Shown: in pieces, positions 49,921 through 58,189 of the stretch
Layout: every line of letters starts with the position of its first letter
Numbering within the stretch: position 1 is the stretch's first letter
Assembly (NCBI GenBank): GCA_037145635.1
Contig: JBBCXB010000002.1
Span: 124,001 to 188,000, forward strand
DNA length: 64,000 nt
DNA from: JAATFS01 sp037145635
GTDB taxonomy: Bacteria > Pseudomonadota > Gammaproteobacteria > Xanthomonadales > Xanthomonadaceae
Direction of reading: 5' to 3'
The notes under the pieces: generated by a model
What the model saw: only the letters and a program-made list of their open reading frames with translations
The model's database searches: none
What the model was told of the DNA's origin: nothing
Program-made: the position numbers and the translations under genes

Positions 49921-50384
49921 GCCCGGCGCATTCGACCCTCGTGACGCACGCGGGTCGGCACGAGGCTGGCCCGGCGGCGGGCGTCAGCGTGGCTGCTCGG
50001 CGCGGCAGGCGTCCTGTCCGACGCGCCGCCGCGGCCCCTGCGCAGTGCCGCCCTCCGCCTATCCCCGCCCGCGTTGACTGACGCCTCGGCCAGTCGTCGC
50101 GAGGGCGACGGAGGCCGGTGGCGGATGCCTGAGGCAGTCGTGCGGCCGGAGTGGCGTTGTCAGGCTCATGCACAGAAAGCCGCGGCAGGCCCTCCCACGA
50201 CAGGGCGCGTGGACGCGCCCAGGGACAGGATCACGGCGTGTCCCGCTCCCGCCTCCGCGGGCGGCTCCCACGCGGGCGGACGAGGTGCCAACCCGCCCCG
50301 CTGCCCCACGCGAAAATCGGCAGGCTGGCCGGCTTCGGCAGGGGCGGCGCAGCGTGCCGGCCGAGCGGACTCGGCCAAGGGGCG
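49921..50384. other. Gene-free gap between convergent mprF and acvB
   Basis: No credible gene is seen in these 464 bp; open frames here lack ribosome-binding sites and conserved-looking sequence. A 7-bp hairpin with a 4-nt loop (GGCCGAG-CGGA-CTCGGCC, 50359-50376) lies 9 bp beyond the acvB stop and may end its transcript. No clear terminator for mprF was found. Confidence 0.5.
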
Positions 50385-51773
50385 CTAGCGCGTCCCGTCC
50401 GTACGGGGCGCGGGCGCATCCGCCTGCAGCTGCTGCAGGATCACCTTGGCCAGGGCGTCGTAGTCGCCCTTGAAATGGTGGTCGCCGGGCAGCGGGATCA
50501 GCCGCGCGGTCTTCGGGCTCAGGCCCGGGCACAGCGCATCGTCGTCGTCCACGCCGTAGATGCACAGCGTGGTCGCCGCCGGCAGGCGTTCGACCTCGGG
50601 CCGGATCGGCAGGCCGTCGCCGTCGCTGCCCAGCCAGTTGCTGACGTGGAACTCGTAGTCGGCCAGCTTGCCCACCGACAGCAGCGCGGTCATCCGCAGC
50701 TGCTGCCGGGTCGCGGCCGGCAGCTGGTTGATCGCCGCCGGCAGCACGTCGGCGCCCTGCGAGAACCCGATCAGCACGATGCGATCGCGCTGCCAGCGGT
50801 GCGCGTAGAAGCGCACGATGCGGTCCAGGTCCTGCGCGAACCCGGCAGGCGTGCGCTCGGTCCAGAAGTAGCGCAGCGAATCCACGCCGACCACCGGGAT
50901 GCCGGCGTCGGCGATCGCGCCGGCGACCTCCTTGTCGAGCCCCGCCCAGCCGCCGTCGCCGGACACGAAGATCGCGAAGGTGTCGCCGCCGTGCGCCGAG
51001 GTCGGCACTTCCACCACCGGCAGCCCTTCCAGGTCGGCCGGCGGCGGCGGCAGGCTCACGCCCTTCTGGTTGCCGAGCGAGCGCACCGCCGCGCGCAGGC
51101 CGGGGCGCAGGTCGCCGTGGTCGGTGCGCTTGAGCCGGCGTGCCTGCGGGACCGCGGCCACGAAGGCCTCGGTGGCATCGGTCGGGCACTGCCGCCCCTG
51201 CACGCCGGCGGCCAGCCACGGCACCGGCAGCGCGACCGGCTTGAGCACGTTGCCGCCCGCCGCCACGCCCGCGCCGCAGACCGACTTGGGGCTGACCGAC
51301 GCCGGGCACAGGCCATCGGTCAGCACGCCGGCCAGCACGTGGTCCGGCGCCTGCGCCGCGACCGCGTAGGCCAGCGCCGATCCCTCGCCATCGCCCATCA
51401 GCAGCGGCAGGTGGTAGGTCGGCACGCGATAGAACGCCTGCAGGTAGCGCGAGAAGTTCTCCACGTCGCCGGACGAGAACGCACAGGTACCGCCGTCCTT
51501 GCGCAGCACCTCGTACAGGTGCGGCGTATCCACCAGCGCCACCATCGCCCCGTCCTGGCGCAGCGCCTCGGCCTGGCGCAGGCGGGCCGCCTCGCCGGCC
51601 CGCCCGCCGAGCCAGATCACCACGCGCTGCGGCTCGCCGGCCGGCATCAGCACCGGCACCTGCTCGAAGCGGCCGTGGCTCACCTTCTGCGGTGCCGGCG
51701 CGGCCGCGGCGGCGCAGGAGAGCGCCAGCAGGCCGGCGCCGCACCACCGCCGCAAGACATCAGGTTGTCGCAT
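50385..51773 (-). CDS. acvB: AcvB/VirJ family protein (probable lysyl-phosphatidylglycerol hydrolase)
   Basis: The 462-residue exported protein has a signal sequence (VLRRWCGAGLLALSCAAAAA) and two alpha/beta-hydrolase-like halves. The C-terminal VirJ domain (from about 255) has FVSGDGGWAGLDKEVA and the nucleophile elbow GFSQG at 336-340 with Ser338; the N-terminal half has GDGEG (127-131) where GxSxG would be expected and is probably inactive. Agrobacterium AcvB hydrolyses lysyl-PG in the periplasm, so this protein would undo the neighbouring MprF reaction. ATG at 51773 is chosen; 51782 is an alternative. Confidence 0.87.
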   Translation of the reverse strand: MRQPDVLRRWCGAGLLALSCAAAAAPAPQKVSHGRFEQVPVLMPAGEPQRVVIWLGGRAGEAARLRQAEALRQDGAMVALVDTPHLYEVLRKDGGTCAFSSGDVENFSRYLQAFYRVPTYHLPLLMGDGEGSALAYAVAAQAPDHVLAGVLTDGLCPASVSPKSVCGAGVAAGGNVLKPVALPVPWLAAGVQGRQCPTDATEAFVAAVPQARRLKRTDHGDLRPGLRAAVRSLGNQKGVSLPPPPADLEGLPVVEVPTSAHGGDTFAIFVSGDGGWAGLDKEVAGAIADAGIPVVGVDSLRYFWTERTPAGFAQDLDRIVRFYAHRWQRDRIVLIGFSQGADVLPAAINQLPAATRQQLRMTALLSVGKLADYEFHVSNWLGSDGDGLPIRPEVERLPAATTLCIYGVDDDDALCPGLSPKTARLIPLPGDHHFKGDYDALAKVILQQLQADAPAPRTDGTR

Positions 51774-51950
51774 GTCGATCATCCACAAAGGGGCGTCAAA
51801 GATAATCCCGAACCGCGTGCACGCGAAGTGCCGGCGCCCGCGCAGGCCACCGGCGGTACAGGACCGGCGGCTTCGCCGCGGCACCCGGCGCCGCGCAGGA
51901 CGCGGCGGCCCGCTTCGCCGCGGCCGGCCCCGGCCGAGACCGTCGCGCCG

Positions 51951-52124
51951 CTACTCCGGATGCCGCTGCCGCCACGCGGCCAGCGCGGTGCGATAGCGCG
52001 CCAGCTCCTCGCTGTACAGGTCGTGGACGCACAGCGGGCAGCCGCTGCCGCAGCATTCGTTCGGCCCGGGTTCGGCCGGCGGCAGCGGCGGCGGATCGTC
52101 GGGGACGGGGATTTCATCGGACAT
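51951..52124 (-). CDS. Small oxidoreductase-like domain protein (57 aa, Cys-rich)
   Basis: Reading the minus strand from the ATG at 52124 gives a 57-residue protein starting MSDEIPVPDDPPPLPPAEPG, with the cysteine motif NECCGSGCPLCVHDLYSEEL followed by a charged helix. Pro-rich start, CCGxGCxxC and DLYxEEL are the pattern of the short oxidoreductase-like domain (PF09791 type). Four cysteines could bind a metal. No signal peptide. Function is unknown. Too small for many gene callers, but the motif match is strong. It sits upstream of acvB on the same strand, 177 bp away. Confidence 0.82.
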   Translation of the reverse strand: MSDEIPVPDDPPPLPPAEPGPNECCGSGCPLCVHDLYSEELARYRTALAAWRQRHPE

Positions 52125-52192
52125 GCGCGGATTCTAGGACGTATGCCCGCGCCGGTCGCCCCGCCGTGCCGCGCTACCGGAGCGCGCCGTGC

Positions 52193-52810
52193 CTAGCCCC
52201 CGCGCGGCGCGGCCAGCCGGCGCCGCAGGTTGTCGCGCGCGGGCGCGTCGCAGCGGTCGTGGAAGAAGTCGCTGAGGAAGATCCGCGGCCGCGCCAGCAG
52301 CGCCTCGAGGAACCGGCGCCGGTTCGCCGCATACAGCAACGCCGGCACCCGGCCGCGGTACTCCTCGGCGATGCCGCGGTCGTAGGCGTCGAACACCTCG
52401 GCCGGCGCGGCGAGGATGGCCATGTCGCAGTCCAGGAACCGTGCCGCTTCCGCATCCACATCGTCGCGGCCGAGCTGGCCGTGGCGCGCGGTCAGCGCGA
52501 TCAGCTGCGCCACGCGGTCCAGGTCGATCGGCGCCTCCGGCCACCAGCGCGCGATCGTCGTGCGCGCCAGAACCGCCGACGCAACCTCGTTGTCGCCGCG
52601 CCCAGGCACATAGACCGCATCGTGGAACAGCACCGCCAGCCAGGTTTCGCGCGGCTGCCGCCAGCCCGGGCCGGCGGCGACCTCGCCGTAGTGATGCAGG
52701 ACCGCGCGGACGTGGCCGAAGTGGTGGTAGGCGCGCGGCGGCTGCGCGTAGGCGGCCTCCACTTCGGCCCATTGGGCGGGGCTCAGGGCGATCGGTGCCG
52801 GCAGGTCCAT
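52193..52810 (-). CDS. HD-domain predicted metal-dependent hydrolase (COG4339 type)
   Basis: The 205-residue protein carries YHHFGHVRAVLHHYGE near the N-terminus and the HD pair in WLAVLFHDAVYVPGRGDNEV, then LTARHGQLGRDDVDAEAARF with FLDCDMAILA. This matches the COG4339 group of HD proteins, probable metal-dependent phosphohydrolases with unknown substrate. It is on the same strand as thpR (37 bp upstream) and may be cotranscribed with it. Confidence 0.82.
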   Translation of the reverse strand: MDLPAPIALSPAQWAEVEAAYAQPPRAYHHFGHVRAVLHHYGEVAAGPGWRQPRETWLAVLFHDAVYVPGRGDNEVASAVLARTTIARWWPEAPIDLDRVAQLIALTARHGQLGRDDVDAEAARFLDCDMAILAAPAEVFDAYDRGIAEEYRGRVPALLYAANRRRFLEALLARPRIFLSDFFHDRCDAPARDNLRRRLAAPRGG

Positions 52811-52847
52811 CGCGGCAGCCTACGCGTCCGCCGCGCCGTCGACAAAC

Positions 52848-53450
52848 TCAGTGCAGCGCCCAGCGCCCTTCGATCCGGTAGCGGGTCTGGCCGAGGAAGC
52901 TGCGGACCAGCACGAACTCGCGCACCGTCCAGGCCACCGGCGTGATCCGCCGCAGCGGCAGCGACTGCGCGGCGTACAGCAGCGTCAGGTGCGGCGTGAA
53001 CTGCGCGTCGCCGGATACGCCCTCGTGCGCCAGGCTCCGCCCGAGCGCGGCCTGGAGCGCATGCAGCCCACGCACGCCATCCTCGCCGCGCAGTACGCAG
53101 GGCAGCTGCGAACGGCGGCCGCCGAAGCTGCCCATGCGGTCGAACTGCACGTCGAACGCCGGCAGCGCCACCCGCTGCGCGGCCTGGCCGGCACGCGCCA
53201 CCAGCGACGGCGGCAGGCCGCCGGCGTAGTCGCCGAGATGGTGCAGGGTCACGTGCAGGCGCTCGCTCGCCAGCGCCCTGCCCTGCACCTGGCCGGAGGC
53301 CAGCAGATCCTGCGTGATCAGCGCGATGCCGGCAGCGGTGTCCGCATCCGGCATCGCCGCGAAGAACAGGCGTTCGGTGGGCGCTTCGGTCCCGAATCCC
53401 AGCGACAGCTGGGCCTCGGCGGACGACAGATAGAGGAACTGCCTTTGCAT
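52848..53450 (-). CDS. thpR: RNA 2',3'-cyclic phosphodiesterase
   Basis: The 200-residue protein has the two HxTL motifs of the 2H phosphoesterase family: HVTLHHLGDYAG and HLTLLYAAQS, with the opening ERLFFAAMPDADTAAGIA. ThpR/LigT opens RNA 2',3'-cyclic phosphates and in reverse joins 2'-5' ends. The N-terminus carries about 25 extra residues (FLYLSSAEAQLSLGFGTEAP) before the usual start; an internal start is possible. It precedes the HD hydrolase gene on the same strand. Confidence 0.87.
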   Translation of the reverse strand: MQRQFLYLSSAEAQLSLGFGTEAPTERLFFAAMPDADTAAGIALITQDLLASGQVQGRALASERLHVTLHHLGDYAGGLPPSLVARAGQAAQRVALPAFDVQFDRMGSFGGRRSQLPCVLRGEDGVRGLHALQAALGRSLAHEGVSGDAQFTPHLTLLYAAQSLPLRRITPVAWTVREFVLVRSFLGQTRYRIEGRWALH

Positions 53451-53575
53451 GGCGCGATCGCGGCCACGCGCGTCGCGCGCCGGCCCGGTTGGAGGAAGGG
53501 CGGCGGATACTAGCAGAAGCGCGCCGCGCTCCCAATGCGTGTGTCCGTCCCTGCGCGCCGTGCGAACGCCCCACG

Positions 53576-53620
53576 CAAAACAGGACAGGCGGCCGAAGCC
53601 GCCTGTCCCGCTCTTTTGGT
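53576..53620. terminator. Terminator after the four-helix-bundle gene
   Basis: An 11-bp perfect stem (GGACAGGCGGC/GCCGCCTGTCC, 53583-53608) closed in the minus direction by a TTCG tetraloop and followed on that strand by TGTTTTG. The plus side also has CTCTTTT. It lies 38 bp after the stop codon at 53647 and would work in both directions. Confidence 0.85.
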
Positions 53621-53646
53621 CTTGCTCCGCGAGGAGCCGTCGCGTG

Positions 53647-54102
53647 TTACGCGGCGCTCTTCATCGCGTGCTTGCGGTTGCGCATCACGTCGTGACAGGC
53701 GCGCACTTCCGGCAGCAGGGCCAGCGCGGCATCGCGCGCCGCCACCGGGGTGTCCTGGTCGGCGATCACTTCGTCGAACGCCTTCAGCAGGCGATCCTCG
53801 GACTCTTCCAGCTCGGCCACGTAGCCATACTTGGTGTCGCCCAGGGTCGCACGGACCTTGCCGTACATCTGCTGCAGGCTGCCCACCAGGGTGCCGCTGC
53901 GGTCCGGTTCGCCGCCGACCGCCTGCACCACGCTGCTCAGGCTGCTGACGATGTCGGACTTGACCCCGGCGATGCGGGTGAACAGCGCGGCGAGCTCGGC
54001 ATCGCCCACCTTCTGCGCGGCTTCTTCGTAGAACTGCTTGCCGTCGCGCGAAATCGAGATCAGGTCGTTGAGGGCGTGCTCGGTCTTGCTCTGGGTGCTC
54101 AT
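53647..54102 (-). CDS. PA2169 family four-helix-bundle protein (DUF2383-like)
   Basis: The 151-residue protein is predicted all-helical: HALNDLISISRDGKQFYEEA, AELAALFTRIAGVKSDIVSS, VAELEESEDRLLKAFDEVIA and AALALLPEVRACHDVMRNRK form four helices with Glu/His-rich faces. This is the ferritin-like DUF2383/PA2169 family, whose members are often stress-induced; no enzyme activity is established. ATG at 54102 has AAGGAAA before it. The gene stands alone, with a clear terminator downstream. Confidence 0.85.
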   Translation of the reverse strand: MSTQSKTEHALNDLISISRDGKQFYEEAAQKVGDAELAALFTRIAGVKSDIVSSLSSVVQAVGGEPDRSGTLVGSLQQMYGKVRATLGDTKYGYVAELEESEDRLLKAFDEVIADQDTPVAARDAALALLPEVRACHDVMRNRKHAMKSAA

Positions 54103-54339
54103 GATGGTTTCCTTTGTCGCTGAGGGCCGGCTAGCTGCGCAACGGGGCACGGGTGAGGCTCGTGTTCCCAGCCTGCGCCGGCGTCTCGAATGAGGGATGG
54201 CCTCGCTGCGTTGTGGGTCCACTGTGCTCAGGGCGCCATAAAACATGCGTGAGTTCCGGCGACGGCATCCTCACCCGCCGCTGCCGCTGCTGAATGTGGA
54301 TTCAGCCGGGCCGCGGCGGGACGTGCCGGACCCGCGGCG

Positions 54340-55542
54340 CTATGCGCCGGCGGCCTGGCTGCGCCGCTCGGCACGGCGGGCCCACAGGTAGATCAGCAGC
54401 CCGCCGAACGCGGTGGCCGCACCGACGTAGCCGGTCGAGGTCCAGCCCAGCCCGGCGGTGATCGCCATGCCGCCCAGCCACGGGCCCAGCGCATTGGCGG
54501 TATTGAAGGCCGCATGGTTGGAGGCCGCAGCCAGGGTCTGCGCGCCGGCCGCCACGTCCATCAGCCGGGTCTGCAGCGCAGGCGCCAGGGCGCCCATCGT
54601 GCCGACGGCCACCACCGCCGGGAACACCGCCCACGGCGAATGCGCGGCCAGCGGAAACGCCAGCAGCACCAACACCGACCACGCCAGCAACACCGCCACC
54701 GCACGGAACTGGATGCGATCGAACAGCCAGCCGCCGACCAGGCTGCCGAGCACGCCGCCGATGCCGAACGCCACCATCGCCAGCGGCACCCGCGACTCCG
54801 GCCAGCCGGTGACGGCGGTCAGCGTGGGCGCCAGGTAGCTGAAGACGCAGAACATGCCGGAAAAGCCGACCGCACCGATCGCCAGGGCCAGCCACACCTG
54901 TGGCCGGTTGAACGCGCGCAGTTCCTGCAGCGGGCGCTGGCGCGGCTCGCGTGGGTCCGGCGGCAGCAGCAGCGCCACCGCCAGCACCGTCAGCAGCGCG
55001 ATCGCCGCCACGCTGACGTAGGCGTAGCGCCAGCTGAGCACCTGGCCCAGCCAGGTCGCCAGGGGATTGCCGACCAGCAGCGCGATGCTCAGGCCCATCA
55101 GCACGCGGCCCACGGCGGTGGCGCGCTGGTGCGGCGGGCTGATCGAGGCGGCGACCAGGGAGGCGACCCCGAAGTAGGCCCCGTGCGGCAGCCCGGCAAC
55201 GAAACGGCACAGCAGCATGGTCGGATAGCTCGGCGCCAGCGCGCTGGCCAGGTTGCCGGCCGCATAGAAGCCCATCAGCAGCAACAGCAGCGTCCGCCGG
55301 CGCCAGCGCGCGCCCACGATCGCCAGCACCGGCGCACCGACCACCACGCCCAGCGCGTAGGCGCTGATGACGTGACCCACCTGCGGCTCGCTGACCTGCA
55401 GGCCGCGCGCGATCGGGGTCATCAGGCCCATGGTGGAGAATTCGCCGATGCCGATCGCGAACCCGCCCATCGCCAGCGCGAACAGGATCAGCACGTAGTC
55501 GCGCCGCGGCAGGGCCGGCGGCGAAGCGGAAACAGGAGTCAT
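54340..55542 (-). CDS. MFS transporter (AraJ/arabinose-efflux type)
   Basis: The 400-residue protein has 12 membrane helices and the MFS motifs of the DHA1/AraJ group: FALAMGGFAIGIGEFSTMGL at helix 1, RWRRRTLLLLLMGFYAAGN after helix 2 and RFVAGLPHGAYFGVASLVAA at helix 4. These proteins export drugs, sugars or amino acids; the substrate is unknown. Start ATG at 55542 opens MTPVSASPPALPRRDYVLIL; open codons upstream are not conserved. It is divergent from the alkene reductase gene across 290 bp. Confidence 0.88.
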   Translation of the reverse strand: MTPVSASPPALPRRDYVLILFALAMGGFAIGIGEFSTMGLMTPIARGLQVSEPQVGHVISAYALGVVVGAPVLAIVGARWRRRTLLLLLMGFYAAGNLASALAPSYPTMLLCRFVAGLPHGAYFGVASLVAASISPPHQRATAVGRVLMGLSIALLVGNPLATWLGQVLSWRYAYVSVAAIALLTVLAVALLLPPDPREPRQRPLQELRAFNRPQVWLALAIGAVGFSGMFCVFSYLAPTLTAVTGWPESRVPLAMVAFGIGGVLGSLVGGWLFDRIQFRAVAVLLAWSVLVLLAFPLAAHSPWAVFPAVVAVGTMGALAPALQTRLMDVAAGAQTLAAASNHAAFNTANALGPWLGGMAITAGLGWTSTGYVGAATAFGGLLIYLWARRAERRSQAAGA

Positions 55543-55832
55543 GCCCGTGAGCCTTCGGCGGGGCGCCCTATTATTGGGCATCGCCGCGGGCCGGCGAAAG
55601 CGCCGCACCGCGGCCGCGGGCGTCCACCCTGTCCTGCCACCGCGGTCGATACCGCCGCACGCCTGCCTTTCAGCGCTTCCGCGAAGACCGCGTGTGCGGG
55701 CGGCGACGCCGGAAGGACGCAGCGTCCCACCGGCACGGATCGAATTCCGCTCCGCGCGGCACCATCGCTTGGGGAGCGTCGGCAGCATTGCGCCTGCGTT
55801 GCCCTCCCCTCTGCCATGGAACCTCAGCTCCA

Positions 55833-56927
55833 ATGACCGCTGCCCCCGATTCCCTGCTGTTCACGCCCGTACGCCTGGGCGCCCTCGCGCTGGCCAACCG
55901 CATCGTCATGGCGCCGCTCACGCGCGACCGCGCCGGCGTCGACCAGGTCCCCGGCCCGCTCGCCGCCGAGTACTACGGCCAGCGCGCCAGCGCCGGCCTG
56001 ATCGTCGCCGAGGGCACCCAGATCAGCCCGCTGGGCCAGGGCTACCTGGACACCCCCGGCATCCACAGCGAGGCCCAGGTCGAGGGCTGGAAGGCCGTCA
56101 CCGACGAAGTCCACCGCCGCGGCGGCCGGATCGTGGTGCAGCTGTGGCATGTGGGCCGCATCTCGCATACCAGCCTGCTGCCGGCCGGCGAGGTGCCGGT
56201 GGCGCCGAGCGCGATCCGTGCCCGCGGCAAGACCTTCACCGCGCAGGGCTTCGAGGACGTGTCCGAGCCGCGGGCGCTGGCGCTCGACGAGATCCCGGGG
56301 CTGGTCGAGGACTACCGCCGCGCCGCGCGCAACGCGATCCGCGCCGGCTTCGACGGCGTCGAGGTGCACGCCGCCAACGGCTACCTGATCGACCAGTTCC
56401 TGCGCGACGGCTCCAACCAGCGCAGCGACGCCTACGGCGGCAGCATCGACAACCGTACCCGCCTGCTGGCCGAGGTGGTGCAGGCGATCGCCGCGGAGAT
56501 CGGCGCCGACCGCACCGGCGTGCGCCTGTCGCCGGTCACCGGCTCCAACGATGCACACGATTCCGACCCGCAGCCGCTGTTCGAGCGCGCGGTGGAGCGC
56601 CTGGATGCGATCGGCGGGCTGGCGTTCGTGCACGTCATCGAGGGCGAGACCGGCGGCCCGCGCGACAAGATCGCGTTCGACTACGCAGCGCTGCGCGCGA
56701 AGTTCCGCGGACCGTGGATCGGCAACAACGGCTACGACAAGGCGCGTGCCGAGCAGGCGCTGGCCTCGGGCTACGCCGACGCGGTCGCGTTCGGCCGCCC
56801 CTTCATCGCCAATCCCGACCTGGTGCGCCGCCTGCGCGAGGATGCGCCGCTGGCGCAGGTCGACCCGGACACCCTGTACGGCGGCGGCGCGAAGGGCTAC
56901 ACCGACTACCCGGCGCTGGCCGACTGA
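55833..56927 (+). CDS. Old-yellow-enzyme alkene reductase (NemA-like)
   Basis: The 364-residue protein is an FMN-dependent ene-reductase of the OYE family, which reduces activated alkenes such as maleimides with NADPH. It has NRIVMAPLTRDRAG at the FMN-binding start, VQLWHVGRISH, and the ligand-binding pair His-x-x-Asn in VEVHAANGYLIDQFLRD, with Tyr at the proton-donor position, followed by RSDAYGGSIDNR. ATG at 55833 fits the family start. A hairpin terminator follows at 56939. The convergent LysR-type gene and the divergent MFS gene may belong to the same detoxification group. Confidence 0.9.
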   Translation: MTAAPDSLLFTPVRLGALALANRIVMAPLTRDRAGVDQVPGPLAAEYYGQRASAGLIVAEGTQISPLGQGYLDTPGIHSEAQVEGWKAVTDEVHRRGGRIVVQLWHVGRISHTSLLPAGEVPVAPSAIRARGKTFTAQGFEDVSEPRALALDEIPGLVEDYRRAARNAIRAGFDGVEVHAANGYLIDQFLRDGSNQRSDAYGGSIDNRTRLLAEVVQAIAAEIGADRTGVRLSPVTGSNDAHDSDPQPLFERAVERLDAIGGLAFVHVIEGETGGPRDKIAFDYAALRAKFRGPWIGNNGYDKARAEQALASGYADAVAFGRPFIANPDLVRRLREDAPLAQVDPDTLYGGGAKGYTDYPALAD

Positions 56928-56938
56928 GGCCCGCGAGG

Positions 56939-56966
56939 GCCCCGCCGCCGCGACCGGCGGCGGGGC
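56939..56966. terminator. Bidirectional terminator between alkene reductase and LysR genes
   Basis: A perfect 12-bp stem (GCCCCGCCGCCG/CGGCGGCGGGGC) with a 4-nt loop starts 11 bp after one stop and ends directly at the other convergent stop (56967). No T-run. Confidence 0.7.
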
Positions 56967-57866
56967 TCACAGGCACAACCCGCGATCCTCGCGCAGCAAT
57001 CGCTGGTCGACGAAGTCGACGAACACCCGCAGCTTCGGCAGCATGTGCCGGCCCGAGGGCCACAGCAGGTAGAAGGTCCCGGGATCGTCGACCGCGCCGT
57101 CGAGCAGCCGCACCAGGCTGCCGTCCGCGAGCGCGGCGCGCACGCTGTGCTCGGGCACGTAGGCGATCCCGCTGCCGCGCCGCGCGAAGCACACCTGTGC
57201 CTCGACGGTGTTGCAGACCATCGACTCGGACGCGGCCGGCTCGGATTCCGTACCGCGCAGCGGCCACGCCTCCAGCTTGCCGCTGGACGGGTAGCGGTAG
57301 CGCAGGCAGCGGTGCGCCTGCAGGTCGGCGGGCGCATGCGGCGTGCCGTGCCGGGCCAGGTAGTCCGGCGAGGCCACCAGGCAGCGGCGGAAGCGGCCGA
57401 TGCGGCGCGCCGTCAGCCGCGAATCGCCGGGCTCGCCCACTCGCAGCACCGCGTCGAACCCCTCTTCGACCACATCGACCCGGCGGTCGGTGAAGTCCAG
57501 GTCCAGCAGCACCTGCGGATAGGCCTGCATGAAATCCGACAGCAGCGGCAGCACCAGGTCGCTGACCAGCGGCAGGCTGAGCCGCAGCCGGCCCTGCACA
57601 CGGCCGCTGTGCTGCGACAGCTCCGCGCGCGCGGCGCCGGCCTCGTCGAGGATGCGCCGGCAGCGCGCCAGGAACAGCGTGCCCTCGGCGGTCAGGGTCA
57701 CGCTGCGCGTGCTGCGATGGAACAGCCGCACGCCCAGCTCGCGCTCCAGCCGCGCGATGCCCTTGCCCACCGCCGTGGCCGAGACCCCGAGCACCCGACC
57801 GGCTTCCACGAAACTGCGCGCATCCGCGGCCTGCACGAACGTCCGCAGGCTGTTCAAGCTGTCCAT
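56967..57866 (-). CDS. LysR family transcriptional regulator
   Basis: The 299-residue protein has the N-terminal winged helix-turn-helix (SLRTFVQAADARSFVEAGRV, ATAVGKGIARLERELGVRLF) and a C-terminal periplasmic-binding-like effector domain (LSLPLVSDLVLPLLSDFMQA, GFDAVLRVGEPGDSRLTARR, GSGIAYVPEHSVRAALADGS). It is convergent to the alkene reductase gene and divergent from an MFS transporter gene (start 58190), the arrangement typical of LysR proteins that control the divergent gene. Confidence 0.92.
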   Translation of the reverse strand: MDSLNSLRTFVQAADARSFVEAGRVLGVSATAVGKGIARLERELGVRLFHRSTRSVTLTAEGTLFLARCRRILDEAGAARAELSQHSGRVQGRLRLSLPLVSDLVLPLLSDFMQAYPQVLLDLDFTDRRVDVVEEGFDAVLRVGEPGDSRLTARRIGRFRRCLVASPDYLARHGTPHAPADLQAHRCLRYRYPSSGKLEAWPLRGTESEPAASESMVCNTVEAQVCFARRGSGIAYVPEHSVRAALADGSLVRLLDGAVDDPGTFYLLWPSGRHMLPKLRVFVDFVDQRLLREDRGLCL

Positions 57867-58189
57867 CCACGCTCCATTGCCGACACCGGCGTCCGCAGTG
57901 AACGAACTCTAGCCGGCTTTTTCCGCGCGCGACCGCTGCGCACCATGACGCTCCCTTCCAGCGCTGGAACCGACATGGCGGCCCGCCTTTCCCGTTCTCT
58001 TCGATGCGTCGCCGACAGGCGCCGGCGCGCCCGCGCGTCCCTGTGCGCCACGCCATGTCCCCAGCGGCGTGATCGGCGCGCGCCGCACATTCGCCTGCGA
58101 CCATGGCGCGCGGCCTGCCTAAGCGGCCGTTCGGCGCACGTGCCCGCGGCGTCCGCGCTGCGCCGCCGTCGCCACGGCGAGGCCGCGGC
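57867..58189. other. Divergent intergenic region between LysR gene and MFS gene
   Basis: These 323 bp hold no convincing gene. Open frames covering it are Arg-rich and lack ribosome-binding sites. Promoters for both neighbours must lie here, but I see no clear -10/-35 pair or T-N11-A dyad. Confidence 0.5.

Noticed and set aside
50151..52196. Open frame of about 680 codons on the plus strand opposite acvB
   Set aside because: Arg/His/Gln-rich shadow of a clear AcvB gene; no ribosome-binding site.
58103..58189. Upstream ATG for the MFS gene at 58103
   Set aside because: The added 29 residues are Arg-rich with no hydrophobic character and the helix-1 region follows ATG 58190 directly.
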